From assembly GCF_001598375.1 (NCBI RefSeq), contig NZ_BCYV01000020.1, positions 1 through 64,000 on the forward strand: a stretch of DNA of 64,000 bases, in the 5' to 3' direction. Origin of the DNA: Novosphingobium capsulatum NBRC 12533 (GTDB lineage Bacteria; Pseudomonadota; Alphaproteobacteria; Sphingomonadales; Sphingomonadaceae). Each line of letters begins with the position of its first letter. Within the stretch, counting starts at the first letter, position 1. Position numbers and translations under genes: made by a program. Below, in pieces: positions 7,794 to 17,700 of this stretch. Under the pieces are notes generated by a model. It did not search any database and had not been told where the DNA came from. It worked only from the letters and a program-made list of their open reading frames with translations.

Positions 7794-8708
7794 ATGACCG
7801 CAGTCGCGGCGACGAACGTCTATTACATCAAGCTCGGCCGGGGCGGCGATTGGGAGGCCGAGAGCATCCGCGACGGCGTGCTGCGCTTTGGCTATCGCGA
7901 GGCGCCGCACGATCTTTGCGTAGCGGGCGACTGGTCGGGCGTCTGGGAAGCGATGAAGGAGCGCCGGGGGGACGCTGGCGCGGCGACCCGCGATGTGAAG
8001 CAGATTCGGGCATTCTACGAGAGCGCCGAGGATACCATCTTCATCACCTTTGTCGGCGGCCTGCTCTACTGGTGCCGGCCGGCTGGCGACATTGAGATCC
8101 TGTCGGACAATAGCCACCGCCGCGCGACGCTCGATGGCTGGCACAGCACATCGATCGGCGGGAGCCTGCTGACGACCGATCGGCTCTCCGGGCGATTGCT
8201 CAAGGTCCAGATGTTTCGCGGGACGATCTGCGACGTGGGCGCGGCCGACTATCTGCTGCGCCGACTGAGCGATGAATTATCTCCAGAGGTGGCGGCAGCC
8301 GAAGAGGCGGAACGCGCCCTCACCGCGGCGATCATTCCCCTGATGCGATTGTTGACCTGGCAGGATTTTGAATTGCTGGTCGATCTCGTCTTTTCGAGCA
8401 GCGGGTGGCGCCGGCTCAGCCAGGTTGGCCGAACCCAGAAGACGATCGATCTCGAACTGGTGCTTCCGAGCACCGCCGAACGGGCCTTCGTGCAGGTGAA
8501 ATCCCAGGCCACGCGGGCGTCGCTCGACGATTATGTCGGTCGGCTCGCCGAAGCTGACGCGTATGACCGGATGTTTTTCGTCTGGCATACCGGCAACATC
8601 CCGGAGAACGGGGGGCCGGAAGGCGTGATCCTGCTCGGGCCGCAGCGACTCGCGCGGATGATCCTCGATGCAGGATTGTCGTCGTGGCTCCGGGAGAAGG
8701 TCTCGTGA
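7794..8708 (+). CDS. Mrr-like restriction endonuclease
   Basis: The 304-residue protein has a C-terminal Mrr-type PD-(D/E)XK domain: LLTWQDFELLVDLVFSSSGW helix, then KTIDLELVLP (Asp) and AFVQVKSQA (QxK), the type IV restriction core. The first 110 residues (VYYIKLGRGGDWEAES, then FGYREAP) look like a small beta-barrel that might read modified bases, as in EVE/PUA-type domains, but this is inference. Mrr-like enzymes cut modified DNA. ATG 7794 has an upstream AGGGGG. It precedes a hypothetical gene on the same strand. Confidence 0.7.
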   Translation: MTAVAATNVYYIKLGRGGDWEAESIRDGVLRFGYREAPHDLCVAGDWSGVWEAMKERRGDAGAATRDVKQIRAFYESAEDTIFITFVGGLLYWCRPAGDIEILSDNSHRRATLDGWHSTSIGGSLLTTDRLSGRLLKVQMFRGTICDVGAADYLLRRLSDELSPEVAAAEEAERALTAAIIPLMRLLTWQDFELLVDLVFSSSGWRRLSQVGRTQKTIDLELVLPSTAERAFVQVKSQATRASLDDYVGRLAEADAYDRMFFVWHTGNIPENGGPEGVILLGPQRLARMILDAGLSSWLREKVS

Positions 8709-8760
8709 GGCTCCACATATCTGCACTGTCGCTAGCGCGGCCTGCGCGAAAGGACTGAGC

Positions 8761-9537
8761 GTGGACTACGAACCTTATCCCGATGAGATGGAGGACGAGC
8801 CTCGCTATCGTCCAGTAGCGGACATCGGCCACGCCGAGCTCTACGAGGCCCTGATGACACTCGCCGGGTTTGGCGAGAACCCATTTCTGGCCATGCAGGC
8901 GAGCCAGCTGTGCCTGGTCGACAACATGCTCAACCGCGTTGAGCAGGAGATTCTGGAACGCCAGCTCGATGATGAACCGCCGCGCGGCCGGATGGCGCAG
9001 CTCTCCGCGCTGACGCCAATGTGGATCTATGCCGCCTATGAACTGCTGCGCACATGGCGCCAGCGGTGCGAAGAGGTGATCAAGCTCGCGGAAAATGGAG
9101 GGATCAGCCTGAAGGCGACGAACCTCGCACGGGAACTCGGCTACCGGCACTACGACCGGGAACTTCGGGCCCAGCAGCTTCGCGACGCGCAGGAGCGACC
9201 AGAGCTCGTCGATCAGATGCGGATCGACCTCCGCCGAACGGAAATGGGCTTCACCAGGCTCGAGTTCCTGCGCGTCGCGCTCGCCAAGCATGAGGTGAGC
9301 AAGAAGGGGAACAAGAAGCCCATCGCCTTCGCGCCCGGGCGGGCCACAGTCGACCGCCACTGCGGCGCGATGCAGTATGAGCTGAGCAACGGTGGCGCCA
9401 TCATCGACTATGTTTCGCGCAGGGAGGTCGCAGAGACCATCCGATATATCCCGGAGTTGGAGAACCCGAGCGACGAGGATCTTGAGGGCTTTAGGGCCTA
9501 CATGAATCCACCGGATGTCGAACCGCCGACTCTTTAA
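8761..9537 (+). CDS. hypothetical protein, co-directional with Mrr-like gene
   Basis: The 258-residue protein is not recognised. It is acidic at the N terminus (PYPDEMEDEPRYRP) and helical in the middle, with RMAQLSALTPMWIYAAYELLRTWRQR and LARELGYRHYDRELRAQQLRDA. The GTG at 8761, preceded by AAAGGA, was chosen as start. It begins 52 bases after the Mrr-like stop and may be in the same transcript. Its helical body resembles accessory proteins of defence loci, but no family can be named. Confidence 0.55.
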   Translation: MDYEPYPDEMEDEPRYRPVADIGHAELYEALMTLAGFGENPFLAMQASQLCLVDNMLNRVEQEILERQLDDEPPRGRMAQLSALTPMWIYAAYELLRTWRQRCEEVIKLAENGGISLKATNLARELGYRHYDRELRAQQLRDAQERPELVDQMRIDLRRTEMGFTRLEFLRVALAKHEVSKKGNKKPIAFAPGRATVDRHCGAMQYELSNGGAIIDYVSRREVAETIRYIPELENPSDEDLEGFRAYMNPPDVEPPTL

Positions 9538-9599
9538 GATCACGAGTGCGCCTGCGATGTCGATGAGATGAACGGCCCACGGCAGAAGACGCTCGCGAG

Positions 9600-11222
9600 C
9601 TAGTCCGGGACCAGGATTTCCATCGCTGCGAGCTGAGCTACCAGCTCCGCCCTGGTGATTGGTACATTGAACCGCCATTCAAGCAGCCGCACACCGTGAC
9701 GGGCCAGGAGCCCCCGCTTTTTCTCATCGCGCAATTGGGTGAGCTTGAGCCCTTCCTCGCCGCCAAAGAGCGCCACGGGCGCGTAGTGCTGCTGTCCCTG
9801 ATACTCGACTGCAAGGCCCAGCTCCGGCACATGGATATCGACGGACTGCATGCCGAGGAAGGCCGGCCGCCATTGGTGAACCGCCGAGGGCCATAGGGTG
9901 CGAACGAGGTCCAGGAGGGCGACTTCGGAAACCCAGCCCAGTCCGATCTCAGGAATCGACCGCTCACGGCGGAACGCCTCTTCGGCCGCGACCATAGCGG
10001 TCGCAAAAAACGCCGATGCCCCCGTGTCGGCGGCGCCGATGTTGATCGAGAAGATCCGGCCACGCCGGGCACCATGGTTCGTGAACTGCGCCATATGACG
10101 CCGATAGGCCGCCCAGTCGGAAGCGGGCGGCATGGGCCGTATCATAGTCGACCCGAAATCCGGTCGAAGCCTGATCATCTCCTCCAGGACTGGCGGCTCC
10201 AGCGTGAATTGCGCATCGAGATGAGCGAGGAACGCCTCGAACTCCTCCAGCAGCCGCCCGACGATGAGCGAGGATTCCGCATGTCTGCGCGCCAGTATAC
10301 GGATGTCCTGCGCGCGCAGGGGCGATCCAGTCAGGAACCTGAGATAGATGACCTCGTCGAAAAGCGGCTCACGATCGCGGCCTGGCACCGCATCGACCAG
10401 CGCCAGTGCCTCCTCGAGCCGGTCAGCTTCGGTGAGTTCCAGAACGCGCTGCCAATGCGGATCAGGGTCCCAGGGTCTGCCGTAGAGATCGGGGAGATCG
10501 TCCGGGAGACCGGTGCCGTCAGCGCCGCGCCATTTCTCGCCGAGCAGGCGCGCCTGCAAACCGTAGCCCCGGGCGCGCTGGTTATCCTCCCAGACACGAG
10601 CAATCGGCAGGGCCGGATCGAGAGGATTGGGCTCCCAGGATTGGCCTTGGGCGATCCCTTCCGGACGCATCACATAGCCGATGTCGAAGCCCGCGGCCGC
10701 GTAATCAGCCATGGCAAGATCGCCGATTGCTTCGACGATGCGCTCAAACAGGCAGACCTGATCTTGCCGAACTCCGATCGAAAGCAGGACGCGCCCGCGC
10801 GCCGACGTCTGTCGGGACAGGCCCGGAGCGTGGGCCGAAAGCTCGATGGCGCGCTGCCGCCGAATTCCCGGCCCTTCGAGGAAGTGAATCCGGTGGGTGA
10901 TCTCGTCAGGGAAGTCGGGATAGGTCAGGGGGACCGGCGTCACCGCCTTGGGCACGCGCTTCTTGGGCGGCGCCTCTGGACCATATTCCGTCAGCAGCTC
11001 ACCGCAGAGCGCCGATAGCCGCGCGAAATGGACGGCCGTCGGCGAGCCTGCGTCGCGTTTGCCAGCGAGCGTCGTGTAGAGCTTCTGCCACTTTGCCAGA
11101 TCCTTGCGGTAGAATTCGCGGGACATCCGGCTGCGCAACGTGTCCTCGTGGAGCTTCGCCGCCTCACGGAACGCCTGAAGACCGGCATCTCCCTCTTCCG
11201 GTGACGGGGGCTTCAGCACCAC
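9600..11222 (-). CDS. hypothetical protein with C-terminal nuclease-like domain
   Basis: The 540-residue protein starts at a GTG 13 bases after the stop of the TIR-like gene. Its last 120 residues look like a PD-(D/E)XK-type nuclease: VDIHVPELGLAVEYQGQQHY (Asp, then Glu-x-Gln), followed by RDEKKRGLLARHGVRLLEWR, the helix-strand order of Vsr/DUF559-like endonucleases. The N-terminal 400 residues are unrecognised. Tight linkage to a TIR-like gene suggests a two-gene defence module in which this protein could be sensor or second effector. Confidence 0.55.
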   Translation of the reverse strand: MVLKPPSPEEGDAGLQAFREAAKLHEDTLRSRMSREFYRKDLAKWQKLYTTLAGKRDAGSPTAVHFARLSALCGELLTEYGPEAPPKKRVPKAVTPVPLTYPDFPDEITHRIHFLEGPGIRRQRAIELSAHAPGLSRQTSARGRVLLSIGVRQDQVCLFERIVEAIGDLAMADYAAAGFDIGYVMRPEGIAQGQSWEPNPLDPALPIARVWEDNQRARGYGLQARLLGEKWRGADGTGLPDDLPDLYGRPWDPDPHWQRVLELTEADRLEEALALVDAVPGRDREPLFDEVIYLRFLTGSPLRAQDIRILARRHAESSLIVGRLLEEFEAFLAHLDAQFTLEPPVLEEMIRLRPDFGSTMIRPMPPASDWAAYRRHMAQFTNHGARRGRIFSINIGAADTGASAFFATAMVAAEEAFRRERSIPEIGLGWVSEVALLDLVRTLWPSAVHQWRPAFLGMQSVDIHVPELGLAVEYQGQQHYAPVALFGGEEGLKLTQLRDEKKRGLLARHGVRLLEWRFNVPITRAELVAQLAAMEILVPD

Positions 11223-11235
11223 GCCTCTCGCCTCG

Positions 11236-12894
11236 TCAGCCGAATGACGGCGAGCCGTCGGCCCAGCCGGACGCCTGCCACAGGATGTTGAACTGCTCCT
11301 GCAATTGCGGCTGCATCGGCGCGGCGAGATCGGCGACCTGAAGCTCAGGCAGGAAGAGCTCCGGCTTGCGGATCCTGCGGCCGCCGCCGCGGGCGCGCGT
11401 CAACTCGACATCCTCCACCCCGCGGAATGCGATGCCGGCGACGGCCGGACCGGTTAGCCCTACGTCCGCGAGCACGCTGGCAAGCCGCTCGAGATGCATA
11501 GCAATCGATGCTTCCAGCTCGCGGCCATCCACGAGGATTTGGGGATCATCATCGATCCGGGCCCCGATCATCGCCTCGAATTCGATCAACCCGGGGCGGA
11601 CCAGGCGGGTACGCCACCGGGTCTCCGGGTTATTTTCGGTCTGGATGAGCGGCAGCCCATAGCTCCACCACTGACGCTCATCCGAATCCGACTGTACCCG
11701 GGCCTGGCTGTCAGGGGGAAAGCGCAGCGCCGCTGCAAGGGCGGTCTTGGGATCGAGGGTCGGCCGGTCCATCGCGGCCAGCGGCACGATGCGCAGCGTC
11801 ATGCTGGGCATGGCGACGATCTCGGGAAGCCCGCCGCGCATGCGATCCATCTCCAATTCCGAAATCGCGGTACGCGCCGCTTCCCAGCGGTGATCGACCT
11901 GCGGCGCCGCAGGGGCCGGCGGCGCCACACGAATCCGGGAGCGCCCCACCTTCTCGAACGCATCGATCGCGCCGATCAGGGTTCCGGCGCGTGTATTGAG
12001 TTCCCGGATCGCGTCCAAAGTACTCTGCTGCATGCCGTGCCGCACATCATAGTCGGTCTTCGGCCAGGCCATGTTGGGGTTGCGGCCCATCACATGAATG
12101 CGCTCATAGACCAGCTCCATGAGGGACGTGTTCGCCGCGCGCAGCGCCATCGCAGCCTCCTGCAGGGCCGCGTCCTCGAAATCGAAGGCTGCACCAGTCC
12201 AGGTGGCTGCCATATCGTCTAGCGGGTCCAGCGCCTTGCGCGGATAGGGCGTTCCGAAATTGTGCTCGCGCAGGAACTGGCGCAGCAGCTCCGGGATCTG
12301 CAGGCGGTAACGCTGCAACAGTTCGACGTCGTGGGGATGCGGCTCGGCCGGCGGCGCAGTCGCCCGAAGGACCTCGTCGTCCAGGATCAGGCGAAGGGTG
12401 CTTTCCAGATCCTTTTGAAGCCCAGCCCGGGCCGCCTGACGCTCCTCGTCGGTCGCATCGGCCGGGCAGTGAAAGAGGATCGGCCGTTTGAAGTGGGTAA
12501 GGTCGAACGGAAGGGGATGCTCGTCAGGATGGCCCATGGCCGTGTTCATGACGCCGATCATCCTGCCCCACCCGCGCGATTTCAGCGCCCAGCCATGTTC
12601 GAGCAGGACGTTGGGGTTGGGCGAGAGCTGGCCCTTGGCGCGCGTGGCAACGTGCGTGAGGTCGGACAGGAAGGCGACTGCTCTGTCGATCTTGCCGAAG
12701 ATGGTGTCCGCGAGCGGTGGCATCCCCGGCACATCCACGGTGTCACGATCGGCGCGAAGCTCACGATCGGCAGGGTCGACGTCCGCGTCTGCATTGACGG
12801 CTCGTATGGCGCGGTCGAGCGCCCACTGGATAAATCCGCGACCGACCCGGTTCTCCGTGTCGCTTTGCTAGGAATAGAAGATATGGTGCGGCAT
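11236..12894 (-). pseudogene. TIR-like (nucleoside deoxyribosyltransferase-like) protein interrupted by amber codon
   Basis: From ATG 12894 the frame reads MPHHIFYS, then TAG (12870-12868), then QSDTENRVGRGFIQWALDRA and on to the family-typical IFGKIDRAVAFLSDLT and PNPNVLLEHGWAL. The usual N-terminal motif of these TIR-like proteins is FYSWQSD, so the conserved Trp codon TGG has become TAG. Such domains often degrade NAD or nucleotides in antiphage defence. A GTG at 12738 could start a shortened 500-residue protein lacking the first beta strand and helix. The remainder, about 400 residues, is unrecognised. The downstream nuclease-like gene is 13 bases away. Confidence 0.75.
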
Positions 12895-12992
12895 TCAGGT
12901 GGCGATTCTCGTCGTTATTGCGGACGTCCTCGCTAACATGCCTGCCTGGTCCAGGCATTAGCGACGCACTTCCCTCGTGGAATGATTGTCAT

Positions 12993-13033
12993 CAATGACA
13001 CTTTACCTGTTAGTGCTTGGTAGAGTGTCATTG
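12993..13033. repeat. perfect 10-base inverted repeat upstream of the TIR-like gene
   Basis: CAATGACACT (12993-13002) and AGTGTCATTG (13024-13033) are exact reverse complements 21 bases apart, with a further TGTCAT/ATGACA pair overlapping the left arm. The site lies between the accessory island and the transfer module. It could be an operator for the gene starting at 12894 or a recombination remnant. Confidence 0.45.
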
Positions 13034-13068
13034 GCGACATCTATCGGCAAATCACCGTCCAGTCCCGT

Positions 13069-13749
13069 TCAGGTCGGCGGCGGCGCCCGAAGACGCTCGA
13101 TCAATGCATCCACTTCGTCCATTTCCGTCTCGAGACCGACCAGCGCCGCCCGCAATCGCATCAGGACGAAATCGTGCGGCAAGAAATGCCGGGCAAGCCA
13201 GCCACGCCGGTCAATATGAGAGATGCGACCGGTCAGCGATTCGATCGCACTGGCGCACCGGTCACGAGCGGCGAGGGCAGTATCGATCTTGCGCTGCCAC
13301 GCCCTCGTCCGCGCCTTGGCACGGCGTATGTCATCGCGCTCAGCCTTCGCGGCAATGCGTTGCGCTCTCGCCGCCGCCGCATTCTCGACCTGCTCGCACC
13401 TAGCGCGCTGCGCGGCCGCCCGCTCCTCGCGCTTCTCGAGCGCGTAGCGCCGGACCGCCGGGCTGCCCACCGGCCCGACCATGCGAACGAACCAGCTCAA
13501 TCTGCGCCGCGCCTTGTGTTCGATCTGCGAAACACGCTGGCCGGAAAGACCCATGACATCGCCGATCTCGCGGAGCGTTCGGAGCCGGCCCCTTCCAAGC
13601 CCATGACGATGGCGAATGACGTCTTCCTCCTGCGATGTCAGAAGCGACAGTATCGTGTCGATCGCTGAGCCGTGTCCGGCCCGGTTCGCCGCCTCGAGCG
13701 CTTCGATCGCCTGCTGTCCCATTTCGGCGGCGCTCCCGAGAATGTCCAT
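13069..13749 (-). CDS. sigma-70 region 4-like HTH protein
   Basis: The 226-residue protein contains, at residues 36-85, a segment like sigma-70 region 4: LTSQEEDVIRHRHGLGRG, then LREIGDVMGLSGQRVSQIEHKARRRL, the helix-turn-helix that contacts -35 elements. No region 2 is present, so it is not a complete sigma factor. The C-terminal half is coiled-coil-like and very Arg/Ala rich. ATG 13749 follows a strong AAGGAGGAG. It sits at the 3' side of the transfer genes on the same strand and may regulate them. Confidence 0.7.
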   Translation of the reverse strand: MDILGSAAEMGQQAIEALEAANRAGHGSAIDTILSLLTSQEEDVIRHRHGLGRGRLRTLREIGDVMGLSGQRVSQIEHKARRRLSWFVRMVGPVGSPAVRRYALEKREERAAAQRARCEQVENAAAARAQRIAAKAERDDIRRAKARTRAWQRKIDTALAARDRCASAIESLTGRISHIDRRGWLARHFLPHDFVLMRLRAALVGLETEMDEVDALIERLRAPPPT

Positions 13750-13797
13750 TCGCTGCTCCTCCTTCCGCCAGCAGGCGGCCACCGTCCAGCCGAGCGA

Positions 13798-14436
13798 TCA
13801 AAGCGGTGCCAGCCGTGACACCATCGGCTGCGTCTTCAGATTTCCGCCCGGCCGACGGTGCAGATCGATGATACGGCCTGCCGCCGGCGTGAACTCTATC
13901 AGACTGGCCACCGTCTCGTAGGATGTGTTCGGCCCGAAATAGCGCTTCGCGCCGTGCCACTTCCGCCCCTCGATCAGGCGGACCCGGTACGTACCCGCAG
14001 GCACCGGCAGGGACACCCGGTCATTGGCGGCAACATAGATCGACAGTGCATGGGCGTTCGTATCCGGGTCCACCAATTGCACCACCGTGTTGGAATCGGC
14101 TGCCTCGATCGTGAGATTGCTGCGTTTGATCAGACCGATAACATTGGCCCCAACCGTAACCGACCCGCTCTCCGGAAACGGCTGCGCCGGCTCGAGATCA
14201 GGAATCCAGCCATGACGCTGCGCGTCCCCATAGAATGGGATCAGGATCAGCAGCAGGCTCAGCACCGGCAGGGCGAAACGGACAGCGATCGCCGCCGCAG
14301 ACGGTTGTCGGCGATATCGCTGGTGGCGCGGATCAAGCCAGGCCGCCTCGATCCGCCCCCTACCCTCGTTCCATCTCGTCCGGTTGGCGCGCTGTCTGTG
14401 GCGCGCTCGCATATAGTCGCGATCATCGATGCCCAT
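13798..14436 (-). CDS. single-span membrane protein, transfer-linked hypothetical
   Basis: The 212-residue protein has a basic cytoplasmic N terminus (residues 1-48), one hydrophobic helix (AVRFALPVLSLLLILIPFYG, about 51-70) and an extracytoplasmic beta-rich domain containing VSLPVPAGTYRVRLIEGRKWHG. This is type II membrane topology. No family is recognised. It lies between the sigma-like gene and the relaxase on the same strand, so a role in transfer or surface exclusion is conceivable but unproven. Confidence 0.65.
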   Translation of the reverse strand: MGIDDRDYMRARHRQRANRTRWNEGRGRIEAAWLDPRHQRYRRQPSAAAIAVRFALPVLSLLLILIPFYGDAQRHGWIPDLEPAQPFPESGSVTVGANVIGLIKRSNLTIEAADSNTVVQLVDPDTNAHALSIYVAANDRVSLPVPAGTYRVRLIEGRKWHGAKRYFGPNTSYETVASLIEFTPAAGRIIDLHRRPGGNLKTQPMVSRLAPL

Positions 14437-14481
14437 TGGACAGCCGCCTCCTGCCGAATGTCCGGGCCGCCGACGTCCGGA

Positions 14482-14682
14482 TCAAAACCAACGGCCCTTG
14501 CGGCCTTCGCCCGCGTCACGAAGGTTTCGGCCGTCGATGGCGGAGCGGCGGATCTCCAGCTCGACCTCATCACCCTTGCGCCGGGTGCGGAAGTCCGCAT
14601 TGCTGAGGCCGTTGCGCCGGGCATAGTCCTCGGCGGCCTTCTCGCTGCCGAACTTGCCGCCTTCGTCAAAATCCCATGCCAT
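14482..14682 (-). CDS. small hypothetical protein downstream of the relaxase
   Basis: A 66-residue charged protein, MAWDFDEGGKFGSEKAAED at its start, with no recognised family. ATG 14682 is preceded by AAGGAGAGTGACG, a good ribosome-binding site. It follows the relaxase stop by 46 bases and belongs to the same minus-strand series. Confidence 0.65.
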   Translation of the reverse strand: MAWDFDEGGKFGSEKAAEDYARRNGLSNADFRTRRKGDEVELEIRRSAIDGRNLRDAGEGRKGRWF

Positions 14683-14728
14683 CGTCACTCTCCTTGCTTT
14701 CAGCCGGCACCGCGCCGACCGTTCGTCA

Positions 14729-17700
14729 TCAAAGATCAAGGCCCAGGCTGCGCTCGGGCAGCGGCGGCAGCAGGTCTGCCTTTTCGGGCTTGAGATCCGG
14801 GGGCGCCTTGAGGCCGTCGCCCTTGATCGGTGCTGCGGGCTCAAGCGGCCCGTCCGGAATGGGGGGAAGATCGGCGAAGATGTCCGGCTGATCCGCGAGG
14901 TTGATCCCGTCGATCGGGCCGGGATCGAACTTCACCGGCTTGGCGCCGCCCTTCTTGCCGTCGATATCGAGGCGGCCGACCGTCTCTAGGGCCGAGGTCT
15001 TGTTGCCGGCATTGTGGTCGAGCTGGCGTTCGAGCTTTTCCTTATCGTCCACGATCATGGTGAGTTCGTCGCGCACCCGCGTCACGCCCACATTGAACAG
15101 GCGCTGGTTCGACAGGTTGCGCTCATGGCTGTCCATGACCGTGATCGCCTTGTCGGTGGTGATGCCCTGCGCCATGTGCATGTTGAGCGCGTAGGCGAGG
15201 TCCAAACGCGAGAGCATCGGATCGCCCGGCGCCAATGTCAGGGTCTGATTGCCCGCCGTCTCGACGGTGATGCCCGAGGCATCGGCCGAGATGATCCGGG
15301 CGAGCGCCGCGTTGTGCAGGTCGCGCGGCTTGTCGTTCGCGGTCCAGCGGATGCGATCCCCCTCGCGGACATGCAGATCCTTCTTCTCGGTGAGTTCGAG
15401 CCGGTCCCGCTTTTCGGTGGGCGAGAGGCGCTGCGGGTCGAAGCGAATCTTGCGGCGCCCATCGACCAGTTCGACCTTGCCCGAGGGCAGCACCCTGGAG
15501 ACGTCATAGCGTCCCTGCGCGAGCCCGACGTCCTGCGCGCCGCCGCGGCCGACATCGAGGGTGAGGCCGGGCCGATAGCTGGCGGCGTAGCGAAGCTCCT
15601 CGCGGGTCAGGTTCACGCGGTCATAGACGATGAGATGGATGCCCTCGCCCCGCACGGTGCCCTCGGCGGCAAGGCCGTCCTGGATGCGCTGGTTGATGAT
15701 GGCGCGGGACTCCCGGCCAGACGCAAACACCTGGGTCGCGGCACGGTCGTCCGCCCCCAGCGCGAGCCACCTGTCGGCGGCCTCTTCGGGCGGGTTCGCG
15801 CTTTCGTGGACGTTATCGCCCAGCACCTTCATCGCCTCGCCCGCCTTACCGACATTGGCGAGCGCGGCGACGGTGCGCAGCGTGTCGGTCCGCTGACGGA
15901 TATTCTCGTCCATTCGGGCCATCGTGCCGCCGGCGGCCTGGATCATCGCGAAGGACTTGCCGGCGTCGATCGAGGAGAGCTGCTGGCGATCGCCAACCAG
16001 CACGAGCTTGTCGATGCCGAGCGCCTCGACGATGCTGTGAAGCTTAAGCATGTCGGCGCTGGAGACCATCGAGGTCTCGTCCACGACCAGCATCGCGCCG
16101 CCGAGCCGCTCGCGCGCCTCCTCGTAGCGCGGCGTATCGCGCTCGGTCAGGTAGCGCTCGTTGGCGAGCACGAACGAGGCGATCGTCTGGCTCTTGATCC
16201 CGGCCCCTTCGGCGAGGTCGGCGACCATCTTGTTCTGGAAGGCCAGGCCCAGCACATCCTTGCCTTCGCCTTCCGCGATCCGGGCAACCGCCTGCAGCAT
16301 GGTCGACTTCCCGGCGCCGGCGACGCCCTGGACAGTCACGGTCCGATCTTCGGAGGAGAGGATCAGGGTCGCGGCTGCGAGCTGCCCCGCATTGAGCGGG
16401 CGATCGGCGACCTCCTGCAGGCGGGCGGGCCCATCCTGCGCGGGGAGTATCGGCACCGCCTTGCCCACGCCCGCATCGACCGCCTTGAGAACGGCTTCCT
16501 CGGTGCGCAGCGCCTCCTGGGTGGTCACCATCCGGACGCCCTTGTCGCCGGCGCGGGCGACACCGGGGATTAGCTGGCGGTTGTCGTAGAGCTGCTCGAT
16601 CCGGTGCTCGACCGTCTCGATGGTGACGCCCTTCAGGCCGAGGTCCAGCGCGGTCTTGGAGAGCTTGTTGACGTCGAACGCCGCCTCGCGTTCGGCGAGG
16701 ATGCGGACGGCCGAGGCTACCGCCAATTGCGTCCGGGCGACGGCCGGCGATTTGGTGGCGCGGGCAAGGCCGCTGTCGATCAGCGGATCGGGCGAGCGAA
16801 GGAAGCCGCCGATGAGATCGCGCGCGCCGGCGATCGCGTCGGTGACCGCCCGGAAGCCCCGCTCCAGCTTGTTGTCGGCGGCGCCCTGCCCTGCCCGGGC
16901 CAGCGCCGAGGCGAGCAGTCCTTTGCCGTCGAACCCGAGCTCCGCCGCCTTGTCGATCCATCCTTTGAGGAGCCCGTCGCGGTCCTCGACATTGAGCTTG
17001 GGATCGCGGGTGGTGGTGGTCACGCCGTCGCGCCCCTTGGCCGAGACGATGCCGAGCTCGGCCGCCTTCTCGAGGATCGCCTCGCGCCGTTGGCTGAAGG
17101 CATCGATGATCGCCTTGGGCACGCCCATGATCTCGAACGTGCCGTGCTTGCCCTTGAGCTCGACCTGGTAGCCGAGCTTCTCCAGCCCGGCGCGCAGGTA
17201 GGCGTGGTAGATCGCCCCGACGACCGCGTTATTCGACCAGATCTTGTCGGCGTGCAGCGCCTGCCATTTGCCGTCGGGCATCTGGGTCAGATTGGCGATG
17301 ACGGAGTGGACATGGGCCTGCGGATCGAGCGCGCGACTGGTGTCGTGCTGGAACAGCGCATAGACGAGCTTGCCGGTCGGCACCGGCACCTTGCGACCCT
17401 CGACGTCCTTGCGCCCTTCGGCGAGATTCTTCTCGACCCAGGCCATGGTTTTCTGGACCGCGACCATGTTGGCGGCGAGCACCCGCTTGTCGCCGGCGAC
17501 ATAGGCCATGACCGACACGGACTTGGGCGCGGAGAAGGTGAGGTCGACACCGTTGCGCCGGTTTTCGACCTGGGCGACGCCCTCTCCGCTCGGCAGGACG
17601 CCGCTCAGAATCTGCTCGAAGCTTTCGCGGCTGACTTCGCCTTCAAGCGCGAGGGCTTCGGCCCCTGCCCCGCCCCAGGCACTGACCTCGGAGGAGCCAT

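Noticed and set aside
12761..12958. 65-codon minus frame spanning the TIR-like 5' end
   Set aside because: It is out of frame with the TIR-like motifs FYS and QSDT, which continue into the long frame once the TAG is ignored; not a separate gene.
15014..16573. Long open frame of 519 codons opposite the relaxase
   Set aside because: It is an antisense shadow of the high-GC relaxase gene; no family motif and Arg/His/Gly-rich composition.
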